A stretch of DNA of 64,000 nt, from NCBI GenBank assembly GCA_016795385.1, contig JAEUHI010000003.1:1-64000 (forward strand), written 5' to 3'. A program made the translations under genes and the position numbers. Positions 34,925-42,861 of this stretch are shown in pieces. Positions within the stretch are counted from its first letter, which is position 1. Each line of letters opens with the position of its first letter. The notes under the pieces were generated by a model. The model was not told the origin of the DNA. It saw nothing but the letters and a program-made list of their open reading frames with translations, and ran no database searches. The DNA comes from Verrucomicrobiales bacterium (GTDB taxonomy: Bacteria > Verrucomicrobiota > Verrucomicrobiia > Verrucomicrobiales > DEV007).

Positions 34925-35929
34925 ATGGAGGATCGTTTCGGCCATCACATCAGCTACCTGCGGGTTTCCATCACGGACCGCTGCAACGAGCGCTGCCAAT
35001 ATTGCATGCCTCACGAGGAGCAGGATTGGCTGCCCCGTTCGGAGGTTCTCAGCTACGAGGAAATCCTCCGCGTCATCCGCGTGGGCGCCGGTCTCGGCAT
35101 CACGAAGGTGCGCGTCACCGGCGGCGAACCGCTGACCCGGCGCGACGTGGTGTGGTTTCTCGAAGAGCTGGCGCGCATCGAAGGGATCCGCGATCTGGGT
35201 CTCTCCACCAACGGAACCCTCCTCGCCCGCCCTCTCGCCGACGGACGCACCACCGCGCAAGCCCTGCGCGACGCGGGTGTGCGGACCGTGAACGTCTCCC
35301 TCGACACCCTCGATCGCGAGACCTATGCCACCACGACCGGCCGCGATCTCTTCCCCGACGTCATCGCCGGGATCGACGCGGCGCGCGAGGCGGGGTTTGA
35401 GAGGATCAAACTCAACACCGTGCTGATGCGGCATCGCAACGAGCACGAGCTCTGGGACCTCGCCGCTTTCGCCCATGAGCGTGGACTCCTCCTCCGCTTC
35501 ATCGAGCTGATGCCCGTGAGCACCACCGAAGTCCTCACCGAAGACAACTTCCTCGCCGCGGGCGAGGCGAAACGGCTCCTCGAATACCGTCTCGGACCGC
35601 TGACACCTCGCCCTGACATTCGCACCAACGGTCCGGCCTCCTATTTCGAAGTGCCCGGCACCGGACAGATCCTCGGCTTCATCGGGGCGATGACGAATCT
35701 CCATTTTTGCGAGAGCTGCAACAAGCTGCGCCTCACCTGCGAAGGCAAGCTGCGCCCCTGTCTCGGCAGCCATCTCGAATTCGACCTGCGCGAGGCCCTG
35801 CGCGATCCGGAAACGGACGATGCCGGCATTGCCCGCCTCATCCGCGAAGTCGTCGCCCGTAAGCCGGAGAAACACGACTTCCGCGAAAACTACCAGCCCG
35901 GCCGGAAGATGATCGCGATCGGGGGATGA
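34925..35929 (+). CDS. moaA: GTP 3',8-cyclase (molybdenum cofactor biosynthesis)
   Basis: 334 residues. The radical-SAM cluster motif is C20-N-E-R-C24-Q-Y-C27. The SAM-binding GGE motif lies in RVTGGEPLTRRD. The C-terminal second 4Fe-4S site is FCESCNKLRLTC with a further Cys in LRPCLG, and the protein ends in Gly-Gly, which MoaA needs for catalysis. It converts GTP to 3',8-cH2GTP for MoaC; moaC lies 1.3 kb downstream on the same strand, with one opposing gene between. Other mo genes are not in the window. Confidence 0.95.
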   Translation: MEDRFGHHISYLRVSITDRCNERCQYCMPHEEQDWLPRSEVLSYEEILRVIRVGAGLGITKVRVTGGEPLTRRDVVWFLEELARIEGIRDLGLSTNGTLLARPLADGRTTAQALRDAGVRTVNVSLDTLDRETYATTTGRDLFPDVIAGIDAAREAGFERIKLNTVLMRHRNEHELWDLAAFAHERGLLLRFIELMPVSTTEVLTEDNFLAAGEAKRLLEYRLGPLTPRPDIRTNGPASYFEVPGTGQILGFIGAMTNLHFCESCNKLRLTCEGKLRPCLGSHLEFDLREALRDPETDDAGIARLIREVVARKPEKHDFRENYQPGRKMIAIGG

Positions 35930-35959
35930 GATCTCCGTCCCCGGGGTCACGGACCCCGG

Positions 35960-36868
35960 CTACAAGGATGCCTCCACCTCGGCCGCCGTCATTTCTCCGT
36001 CGAACACGATGTAACGGAACCTCGACTCGTAGGCCTTCCCCGGCTCGATCGTGAAGGGTTCCTCGACCATCGGGGAAAAGACGAAGTAAGGCTTCGAGGG
36101 ATGAAGCCGAACCCATTGCGGCGCGCGAAAGTTTTCCGGGTGCGGGATCGCGATGATGCCACATGCATCCCCCTCGAGTTGCCCTGACATTTTCACCCAC
36201 TTCGGCCGGGTGTGGTTCCCGGCGACGCGGTCCTTCCCTTCATTGGTGACGATGCGATCGGGCACCTCGTCGAGCCAGGCGGCGTTTCCACGGATCGCCA
36301 TCCCACCATAGTGATATTTCTCGATCACGAGCGGCTTCGTTCCCACGCATTGCTGCGAGGAATGCAGGTCGATCCGGTAGCGTCCGTCGACGAGCGACAC
36401 CCGCACCTTCCAGGTCTCGTCGAGCACGGGCTCGGCGCCACCAGGCGCGGTGAGATCCTCGTAGCGATGGAGCACGTCGAAGCCGACCTCCTCATCGGAA
36501 TGAATGGCGAGGGTCTTCACGTAGGAAACGCGCCCGCTCCCCTGTTTCTGATTCCAAAACTCGGGAGCCCGGCCATCGAAGGCGGTCTTCGTCCAGGCGA
36601 AGAAGAGCCCGTGCTGATGCGGATGATCCGGCGCATAATCGCCCGTGATCACCTTGCCCGAAGGCGTGCAAAGCGGATGGATGTAGCCGGTGCGGGTGTA
36701 GAGCGGATCGTTCTTCGCGGCCTCTTCGCTCGGCTGTTTGTGATACCGCATCACGAGAGCATTCCCGTTGCGCACTTCAATGGCGGCGTCGCTCTCGAGG
36801 CAGCGGAGTTGGGCGGAGGCAGTAGTGAGGAAAAAGAGACCGCCGCAGAGGACGGAAAGAAGTTTCAT
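35960..36868 (-). CDS. PmoA-like secreted protein (DUF6807)
   Basis: 302 residues from the Met at 36868, which gives a signal peptide (LLSVLCGGLFFLTTASA); an ATG at 36883 would add five residues. The domain has YHPLCTP-type HPLCTPSGKVITGDYAPDHP, HHQHG-like HPHQHGLFFAW and EKYHYGGMAIRG, hallmarks of the DUF6807/PmoA family that is numerous in PVC bacteria. Despite the database name methane oxygenase PmoA, members are not methane monooxygenase subunits; a role with carbohydrates is more likely. It lies between moaA and moaC on the opposite strand. Confidence 0.85.
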   Translation of the reverse strand: MKLLSVLCGGLFFLTTASAQLRCLESDAAIEVRNGNALVMRYHKQPSEEAAKNDPLYTRTGYIHPLCTPSGKVITGDYAPDHPHQHGLFFAWTKTAFDGRAPEFWNQKQGSGRVSYVKTLAIHSDEEVGFDVLHRYEDLTAPGGAEPVLDETWKVRVSLVDGRYRIDLHSSQQCVGTKPLVIEKYHYGGMAIRGNAAWLDEVPDRIVTNEGKDRVAGNHTRPKWVKMSGQLEGDACGIIAIPHPENFRAPQWVRLHPSKPYFVFSPMVEEPFTIEPGKAYESRFRYIVFDGEMTAAEVEASL

Positions 36869-37220
36869 CCGACCAGAGAACACAAAAAGAGCGACGCGGT
36901 CAATCCCGCCGATGGACCGGGATTCCAGAAAGTCCCGGAGGGACGCCAGAAGGTAGCCGAGGGTGGACCGAGCGAAGCGAGTGGAACCCCCGGATGGAAA
37001 TCAACCCACGCAAAGCGCCCCGGCGGGGCGCGAGAAGCGTGGAGATTGCCGACAACAGGCGGAGAGCGAGACGGACGCAGTGATTGCGGTCAAGCACGTC
37101 AAGCGCGGAAGAATGGGAACGCGAATGTCAGCGAATTGACACGAATGAGGGTACCCACCCGTCCACATCCTCCCCTCCGATCCGCTTGCACGCTCCCGCG
37201 GTGGCGGCGAAGATGGGCGC
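36869..37220. repeat. Intergenic region with one copy of the two-hairpin dispersed repeat
   Basis: The copy spans about 36932-37030. It has a short hairpin GTCCCGGAGGGAC (36932-36944), AGAAGGTAGCCGAGGGTGG, then GAGCGAAGCGAG, GGAACCCCCGGA (ending near 36994), and a closing hairpin GCCCCGGCGGGGC (37016-37028). A remnant of the ACGCGAATG-type repeat occurs near 37117-37150. No gene is visible. The moaC promoter should lie in the last 80 bases. Confidence 0.75.
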
Positions 37221-37685
37221 ATGGAAAACACCCCGTCACTCACCCACCTGCGTCCCGATGGCTCCGCCGCGATGGTCGATGTCTCGGAAAAGCCGGTGGT
37301 GCGGCGAGAAGCGGTGGCCTCGGGCTTCATCGCCCTGCAGTCCCCCACCCTTTCCGCGATTCTCGAGGGTTCGGTGCCGAAGGGAGACGTCCTCGCCGTG
37401 GCCCGGGTCGCGGGGATCCAGGCCGCCAAACGCACCGCCGATCTGATTCCGCTCTGCCACCAGCTGCCGCTCACGAAAGTGGCGATCGATTTCGACGCCC
37501 GGGCGGACGGTCTGATCATTTCCGCCACGGTCCGCACCGATGCGAAGACCGGCGTCGAGATGGAGGCCCTCACCGCCGTCTCGGTCGCCGCCCTGACGAT
37601 CTACGACATGTGCAAGGCCATCGACAAGACGATGGTGATCGGTCCGGTGGAGTTGGTCGAGAAGAGGAAGGGGAGTGAGCCGTGA
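37221..37685 (+). CDS. moaC: Cyclic pyranopterin monophosphate synthase
   Basis: 154 residues, normal for MoaC. Conserved blocks are [36 protein letters not shown] with active-site His, [20 protein letters not shown] and YDMCKAIDK with catalytic Lys. It turns the MoaA product into cPMP. A 350 bp repeat-containing gap separates it from the neighbouring minus-strand gene, so it probably has its own promoter rather than a shared moaA transcript. Confidence 0.95.
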   Translation: MENTPSLTHLRPDGSAAMVDVSEKPVVRREAVASGFIALQSPTLSAILEGSVPKGDVLAVARVAGIQAAKRTADLIPLCHQLPLTKVAIDFDARADGLIISATVRTDAKTGVEMEALTAVSVAALTIYDMCKAIDKTMVIGPVELVEKRKGSEP

Positions 37686-37730
37686 ACAGTAACAAGTAAA
37701 CGGTGAGCAGAGACTACGAAGACGCCCACT

Positions 37731-37765
37731 GATTACAGATTACAGATTACAGATTACAGATTACA
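37731..37765. repeat. Five tandem copies of GATTACA
   Basis: The 7 bp unit GATTACA is repeated five times without change between moaC and the FAH-family gene (which ends at 37768 on the minus strand). The array lies 3 bp outside that gene's stop codon and 45 bp after moaC. Slipped-strand copy-number change is likely. It has no spacers and is not a CRISPR. Confidence 0.95.
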
Positions 37766-37767
37766 GA

Positions 37768-38628
37768 TCACCCCTCCCACGCCACCGCGACCTGCTTCGA
37801 GCTGCCGAGTCCTTCGATCCCCAGCTCAACCACGTCGCCGGGCTTGAGGAACTGCGAGGGTTTGAAGCCCATCCCGACTCCAGGAGGAGTGCCGGTCGAG
37901 ACGATGTCGCCGGGCTCGAGGGTCATGAATTCGCTGAGGTAACTCACGAGGTGGGCGATACCGAAGATGAGTTTGTTCGAGTTGCCGTTCTGCTTGGTCT
38001 CGCCATTGACGGTGAGCCACATCTTCAGGTTTTCTGGATCGGCGATTTCATCGGAAGTCGCGAGGAAAGGACCAATGGGCGCGAAGGTGTCGCAGCTCTT
38101 GCCTTTCACCCACTGCCCCCCACGCTCGAGCTGGTAGGCTCGCTCGCTGTAGTCGTTGTGCAAGACGTAGCCGGCGACGTGCGAAAGAGCCTCCTCCTGG
38201 GTCACATAACTGGCCTTTTTTCCGACGACGAAGGCGAGTTCGACCTCCCAGTCGGTCTTCTCACTGCCACGGGGGATCACGACGGGATCGTTCGGTCCGA
38301 CCATGGCGCTGGTGGCCTTGAAAAAGACGATCGGCTCCTTCGGAATGTCCATGCCGGCCTCGGCGGCGTGATCGGAGAAGTTCAGTCCGATGCAGATCAA
38401 CTTGCCCGGACGCGCGACGGCGGAGCCGAGCCGCGTGTCCTCCGAAACGCGGGGAGCGGAGGCGGCGTTGGCCTCGAGCCAGGCGGCGAGGCGATCGAGA
38501 TTCGCCGGATCGGCGAAAAAGTCGTGATTCCAGTCCATGCCGAAGGCGGAGGCATCGATGCGCGTGCCGTCTTCGAGTTGCAAACCGGGTTTCTCGGAGC
38601 CCTTGGGGCCAAAGCGGAGGAGTTTCAT
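37768..38628 (-). CDS. Fumarylacetoacetate hydrolase family protein
   Basis: 286 residues from the ATG at 38628; the frame extends upstream with no family similarity. The N-terminal part (about 1-70) is variable. The FAH catalytic domain has ICIGLNFSDHAAEAG, the metal ligands in EPIVFFK and WEVELAFVVGKKASYV, then NDYSERAYQLERGGQWVKGK and STGTPPGVGMGFKP. This subgroup includes ureidoglycolate lyase-like and 2,4-diketo-3-deoxy-L-fuconate hydrolase-like enzymes. The substrate cannot be resolved here; no sugar-acid or purine pathway genes adjoin. Confidence 0.88.
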   Translation of the reverse strand: MKLLRFGPKGSEKPGLQLEDGTRIDASAFGMDWNHDFFADPANLDRLAAWLEANAASAPRVSEDTRLGSAVARPGKLICIGLNFSDHAAEAGMDIPKEPIVFFKATSAMVGPNDPVVIPRGSEKTDWEVELAFVVGKKASYVTQEEALSHVAGYVLHNDYSERAYQLERGGQWVKGKSCDTFAPIGPFLATSDEIADPENLKMWLTVNGETKQNGNSNKLIFGIAHLVSYLSEFMTLEPGDIVSTGTPPGVGMGFKPSQFLKPGDVVELGIEGLGSSKQVAVAWEG

Positions 38629-38707
38629 CGCCCCGACCCTAACGATCCCCCCCCGCTTCGTCAAACGGCCGGAAGACGCCCCTCGGGATTTTTCCAACGT
38701 GGCGCGT

Positions 38708-39931
38708 TCAGCGTTTGGAAAGATGCGATGAAGGCGGTGTCGGCACGGCCTTCCAGAGCGATTCGGAGAAGTAGTCGCGGCCGAAGCGGTCGGGCCGCGC
38801 CGTGGTGTAGTAGATGCGCTCTTCGTCGAAAAGCTGCTCGGGGCGGTAAGGATCGGTCGCTTCTCCCAGTTCCACGAGATCCTCACGCGTCACTTCCTGC
38901 TGCAAGGTGGTCTCCAACAAATACTGTTTGCCGCCGGCCTTCACCACGACCCAGGCGTGCTGGCCGATGTTTCCATTCCAACCGATCGCGACCCTGGCAT
39001 CAAAGCCCGCACCCACGAGGACATCGGCGAGCAGGATGGAGGTATCCTCGCAGTCACCCGCCGCTTCACTCCACGTCTCGGACGGACGCTTCCAGACCTC
39101 GCGCACCTCGTCCTCGCTCCCGGAGGGGCGCTCTTGATCGAGCTCGTATTGACAATGAGCGGCGACTTTCTGCCAGAGGGCGAGGATCCGGTCCTCATCC
39201 GATCCGGTCTCCGGCACGGGAGTTCCCGGCAAGGTGAAGCCCTCGAAGAAGTCGGGCGCTCGCCGGATCTCGCCGGAGATATCCACCGCGAGCACATCGA
39301 AGGGCAGCTCGCAATGGGGGCAGGAAAGGATCAGGGTGCGGGAGTCGCGATCGAGTTCGAGGGCGTGGATCTCATTGCAATGGGGACACCGGTTGTGGAA
39401 ACGCCCCCCCTTCTCATTCGCCGCGTGCAGTGAAAACTCGGGGATGCGGCGCGACATCACGGCGAGAGCCCCGAGGCGACCTCCGGCGCGGAAGACCGTC
39501 GTGTTGATGGCGTCGAACTCCGGATTGGCCACCGCCGTCCAGCCGCCGATCTTGCCCAGGAGTTCCTCGCGATCCCGGGAGGTCACGAGATTGGCGGCGA
39601 GATATTGCGCCCCGGGGAAGCGGCCCTGCACCGCGTCGAAGACTTCATCGAGCTCGAGATCGGCCGGCTTCGGGTGGGCGAGCACGAAGGATTCAAGGTA
39701 GGTCTGGAGCGACTCGTCGCCTTTCACCTCATCCACGCCGCCGGGGAGACGCACCCGGTTGATGCGGGCCATCGCATCCGAGCGGAAGCCTCGCTGGAAT
39801 GCGGCGTCGATCTCCGGCATCGACCGGAAGATCCCGAGCAGGTCCACCCGGCCGGATACATGCAATCCAGCGGAGAGGGCCAGCCCTGCGGCAAGCATGA
39901 CGCTGCCGAAGCTGAGAAGGCCTCGCACCAT
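38708..39931 (-). CDS. Membrane-anchored transglutaminase-like protein with zinc-ribbon insert
   Basis: 407 residues from the ATG at 39931, which precedes a signal anchor (about 7-25). The middle has a zinc-ribbon pair of CxxC motifs, NRCPHCNEIH and LSCPHCELPF (about 178-215). The C-terminal part has the transglutaminase-like core: Cys in SEAAGDCEDTSILLADVLVG, His in GQHAWVVVKAGGKQYLLE and an Asp further on, so a Cys-His-Asp papain-like triad is plausible. The substrate is unknown. The start puts an AT-rich promoter block (40060-40080) about 130 bp upstream. Confidence 0.75.
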   Translation of the reverse strand: MVRGLLSFGSVMLAAGLALSAGLHVSGRVDLLGIFRSMPEIDAAFQRGFRSDAMARINRVRLPGGVDEVKGDESLQTYLESFVLAHPKPADLELDEVFDAVQGRFPGAQYLAANLVTSRDREELLGKIGGWTAVANPEFDAINTTVFRAGGRLGALAVMSRRIPEFSLHAANEKGGRFHNRCPHCNEIHALELDRDSRTLILSCPHCELPFDVLAVDISGEIRRAPDFFEGFTLPGTPVPETGSDEDRILALWQKVAAHCQYELDQERPSGSEDEVREVWKRPSETWSEAAGDCEDTSILLADVLVGAGFDARVAIGWNGNIGQHAWVVVKAGGKQYLLETTLQQEVTREDLVELGEATDPYRPEQLFDEERIYYTTARPDRFGRDYFSESLWKAVPTPPSSHLSKR

Positions 39932-40153
39932 TCTTTCTCGAATCTGTCTGTGTTTGTGTGTTCGGGAAGTGTCGCCACGTCCCGGTGGTTTCGTTATGGA
40001 AATTATAAACTTCCTCCGAAGCCTTGTCACAGATTATTTCATTCGAAACCGCAGGAAAAGGCAAATTTTTTAAAATTTCCTGACGTTCGGCGAGAGTGGA
40101 ACGTCACGATGCCTTTTCCAAGGCTCGGGAATGGAGGCCGGTCAGAGTCAAAA

Positions 40154-41149
40154 TCAGGCGGCCGCCGCGACCGACTCTTCGTCGCCCTCGTAGGCCTCGT
40201 CGCCCAAATCCGGGCGCTCCAGGTCCGCGAGAAGGCGCAGGCTGGTCTCGATCCCGGTCACAAGAGACTCGAGCGCATCGAGGCCTTCGTCGATGCGGTC
40301 GAATTGATCCGCCACCGCATCCCCGAGCAGCTCGCGCAGGGACACCACCTTCGGAGCCTCCACCGGAGCGACAGCTGGAAGAATCTCCTCGGCAACGATC
40401 TCCTCGGCAACGATCTCCTCGGCAACGATCTCCTCGGCAACGATCTCCTCGGCCACGATCTCCTCGGCCACGATCTCCTCGGCCACGATCTCCTCGGCCA
40501 CGATCTCCTCGGCCACGATCTCCTCGGCAACGATCTCCTCGGCAACGATCTCCTCGGCAACGATCTCCTCAGCCACGATCTCCTTGGCCACGATCTCATC
40601 GGCCACGATCTCCTCGGCCACGATCTCCTCGGCCACGATCTCCTCGGCCACGATCTCCTCGGCCACGATCTCCTCGGCCACGATCTCCTCGGCCACGATC
40701 TCTTCGGCCACGATCTCTTCAAGAGCCTCTTCGAAGCCCGTCACCTCCGCGATTTCCGCAGGAGATTCCTCGGGCGCAAAGACCACCGGCTCAACCCGGG
40801 CGACGGGAGAGGAGCGCATCAGCTTGGCGAGCCCCGCGGCAGCTTCCTGAAGGTCGTCCAGATAATCACGGTCGCGGCTCGCCTCGGCCACGGGAGAGGC
40901 CGGGGCGGGACGCTCGAGCCTCAACACCGGCTCGGACTCGATCTCCACGTCGCTAGAAGGCAACGGAGCGATCGGCTCGCTGCCTCCCGCGAAAGGAGCG
41001 GAGGAGATCACCGTCGGAGAAAACTCCCAATCCACCGGCGCGTGATGGAGCGATTTCTCTCTGGAGCGCGTCGAGAAACGGGCGTAAAGCATCACCCCGG
41101 CAAGGAGAAGCAACGCGGCGATGAGAAGGAGGTAGCCCCAGGTGTTCAT
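40154..41149 (-). CDS. Membrane protein with 22 tandem EEIVA pentapeptides
   Basis: 331 residues. The N-terminus is a membrane anchor (about 5-22), followed by a Pro/Glu-rich section (to about 140), then 22 tandem copies of EEIVA (with single D and K replacements), and a helical C-terminal tail (about 260-331, VSLRELLGDAVADQFDRIDE). The array is strongly acidic with one hydrophobic Ile-Val pair per unit and may form an extended helix or amyloid-like stack; this is inference. Several frames are open across the array because the unit has no stops. The minus frame is chosen for its start, anchor and ordinary flanking composition. Not recognised as a family. Confidence 0.7.
   Translation of the reverse strand: MNTWGYLLLIAALLLLAGVMLYARFSTRSREKSLHHAPVDWEFSPTVISSAPFAGGSEPIAPLPSSDVEIESEPVLRLERPAPASPVAEASRDRDYLDDLQEAAAGLAKLMRSSPVARVEPVVFAPEESPAEIAEVTGFEEALEEIVAEEIVAEEIVAEEIVAEEIVAEEIVAEEIVAEEIVADEIVAKEIVAEEIVAEEIVAEEIVAEEIVAEEIVAEEIVAEEIVAEEIVAEEIVAEEIVAEEIVAEEIVAEEILPAVAPVEAPKVVSLRELLGDAVADQFDRIDEGLDALESLVTGIETSLRLLADLERPDLGDEAYEGDEESVAAAA
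40391..40720. repeat. 15 bp coding tandem repeat, 22 units
   Basis: The unit on the plus strand is GG(C)(A/C)ACGATCTCCTC. Copies fall into blocks: four with GGCAAC (40391-40450), five with GGCCAC (40451-40525), three with GGCAAC (40526-40570), then ten mostly GGCCAC copies with single changes. The A/C difference is a synonymous Val codon change (GTT/GTG) in the minus-strand protein. Confidence 0.95.
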
Positions 41150-41209
41150 GATGGATGCTAGATCATCAAGAAATCCGAGATACTTTCAACCCCAAATTAT
41201 CACGAATGA

Positions 41210-41225
41210 GAGGGAATTTTCCCTC
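41210..41225. promoter_or_regulatory. 16 bp palindrome in the divergent promoter region
   Basis: Arms GAGGGAA and TTCCCTC flank two T. It lies between the EEIVA-repeat gene (minus) and the rhomboid gene (plus), 60 and 100 bp from their starts, where an operator would be expected. No regulator can be named. Confidence 0.35.
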
Positions 41226-41327
41226 CGTGTTCGGCACCGATTCTTGCCCAAAGGCCCGAAAACGGCGTAAGTTGCCCCGTTTCCCCTCCCCGTTTCACCC
41301 CGGCCCCGCCCCCGCGGCCGCCCCCGC

Positions 41328-42227
41328 ATGAGCAGCTACGACCGTGATTACATGAGACACGAGCCCCGGCGCGGCCCTACCGGTCCGTCGACCTGGAGTG
41401 TCGTGACGTGGCTCTTGGTGATCAATGTGGCCGTTTATCTGGTCAACAACCTCCTCTTCTTCAATCCCAATCGGGATGTGCTGAAGTTATCCGTCGAAGC
41501 CCTGAAAGAATTTCACCTGTGGACTCCGATAACATTCCAGTTTGTTCACGCGGACTTTCTCCACCTGATCGGGAACATGCTTTACCTCTTCTTTTTTGGG
41601 CGGGTTCTCGTGAAGTCCGTCAAGAAAAGTGATGTTCTCAAGCTATATCTCTTGGGCGGATTGACGGGGGCAGCTCTTGAATTCCTGTGGTCGACTTCAT
41701 CCGGCCCCGTTCGCCTGATCGGATCATCGGGCTCGGTGCTCGCCATCACAATCGCGCTCACGACCCTTCTTCCCTTTCAACGCGTCCACCTCTTTGGCGT
41801 CTTCTCCGTGACATTCCGACAGATTGCGTGGGCGCTGGTCGCTCTCAATGTGCTCCGATTCCTTTTCACTTTGTCAGGAGCGCCCACGACAGGCGAATCA
41901 AGGGAAGTCGTGGGAACGATGGCCCACTTCGGCGGCATGTTCTTCGGCTGGCTCTACATCCGTCGCCGCTGGCATGAAGCCCCGGCACGCTCCCCACGCC
42001 CAAAGCGCTCCGGCTTCGGTGTCCGCATCCTGCGTGATGATCCTCCGAAACCCGCCTCGCCCCCACCGCCGAAACCGGCAGGGAAAAAGGCCCCGTTTGT
42101 CACCAGCGACGTCGATGCCATCCTCGACAAGATCAACGAGCAGGGATTTCAAAGCCTGACCGAGGAAGAGCACCGCATCCTCCAGGAGAGCAGCGGCAAG
42201 ATCTCCCGCCGTATCGACGGCGACTGA
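41328..42227 (+). CDS. Rhomboid family intramembrane serine protease
   Basis: 299 residues with six membrane helices (about 22-45, 68-92, 105-122, 130-150, 163-183 and 196-212). The family blocks are present: HADFLHLIGNMLYL (HxxxN of helix 2), catalytic Ser134 in IGSSGS (GxSG) and catalytic His200 in AHFGG. The enzyme cleaves substrates inside the membrane. The cytoplasmic C-terminus (about 225-299) has a Pro-rich linker and a helical DUF6576-like end (FVTSDVDAILDKINEQG...LTEEEHRIL), common in Bacteroidota and PVC rhomboids. The next gene overlaps the stop (TGATG). Confidence 0.92.
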   Translation: MSSYDRDYMRHEPRRGPTGPSTWSVVTWLLVINVAVYLVNNLLFFNPNRDVLKLSVEALKEFHLWTPITFQFVHADFLHLIGNMLYLFFFGRVLVKSVKKSDVLKLYLLGGLTGAALEFLWSTSSGPVRLIGSSGSVLAITIALTTLLPFQRVHLFGVFSVTFRQIAWALVALNVLRFLFTLSGAPTTGESREVVGTMAHFGGMFFGWLYIRRRWHEAPARSPRPKRSGFGVRILRDDPPKPASPPPPKPAGKKAPFVTSDVDAILDKINEQGFQSLTEEEHRILQESSGKISRRIDGD

Positions 42228-42766
42228 TGGCGACTCGTGATTCCGCGCCCCTCATGATCGACGAAACCAGTGAATTCCTCCCCCGCTCCCGGCGTCAACG
42301 CACGCGCGGCAGCCGGCGGCTCGGCGTCCTCGGCGGCATCCTTGGTCTCATCTTGTTTCTCGGGGCGGTTTACCTTTCCAGCCGACTCGGCGTGGAAATG
42401 GCCCGCAACCGCCTACCGGAGAAAGAGTCGGATCAACCCGAACTCGCGACGAGTGAGACGCTCCGGGTCGGCAGCAGCCGGGATCCCCTCTACCTCGCCC
42501 AGTCGCCCGACATCCTGCGGCGGTTCTTCGCCGCCCACCCCACCGCCGAGGATCGCTCCAGCGCTGATCTCTCCGGGCTCGGGATCCGGCGGCTCCAGGA
42601 TTCGATGGACCTGACCACCCTCCGCGCCGAAGCCGACGCCGTGGAGGTGAAAGTCGCCTCCGGAGCCATCGCCGGTGCCATCTACTGGATCCACCATAGC
42701 CAACTCCCCAAACCCGCGACCTTCGATCCCATCATTTCCCCGGTTCCCGGAGCGATCGTGGAGTAA
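42227..42766 (+). CDS. Single-pass membrane protein, unknown function
   Basis: 179 residues. A basic N-terminus (RSRRQRTRGSRR) precedes one membrane helix (about 33-55), giving a probable cytoplasm-in orientation and a periplasmic domain of about 120 residues. Not recognised. Its start overlaps the rhomboid stop, so the two are translated together; a single-pass protein coupled to a rhomboid is a reasonable candidate substrate or partner, but nothing in the sequence proves it. Confidence 0.7.
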   Translation: MATRDSAPLMIDETSEFLPRSRRQRTRGSRRLGVLGGILGLILFLGAVYLSSRLGVEMARNRLPEKESDQPELATSETLRVGSSRDPLYLAQSPDILRRFFAAHPTAEDRSSADLSGLGIRRLQDSMDLTTLRAEADAVEVKVASGAIAGAIYWIHHSQLPKPATFDPIISPVPGAIVE

Positions 42767-42861
42767 AGAGGGTCTCTTCCTTCATCCAACAGGGTCAGGT
42801 CGCCGCGATTTTTCGAGAATTTTCATTTGTTTGGAGGGCTTAACTACCTATCCTGCTCCCC

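Noticed and set aside
40391..40720. Tandem array considered as a CRISPR
   Set aside because: Units are contiguous and in-frame coding, without spacers.
39605..41161. 518-codon plus-strand frame with GNDLL/GHDLL repeats, and an RPRSP-rich frame at 40096-40956
   Set aside because: The 15 bp unit has no stops in several frames. Only the minus-strand frame has a sensible start, a membrane anchor and normal flanks; the plus frame also runs through the transglutaminase-like gene.
42767..42861. Search for a tRNA or riboswitch in the gaps before 42862, 34925 and 37221
   Set aside because: No cloverleaf or known riboswitch core was visible by eye; the moaA and moaC leaders are too short or repeat-filled for a Moco riboswitch.
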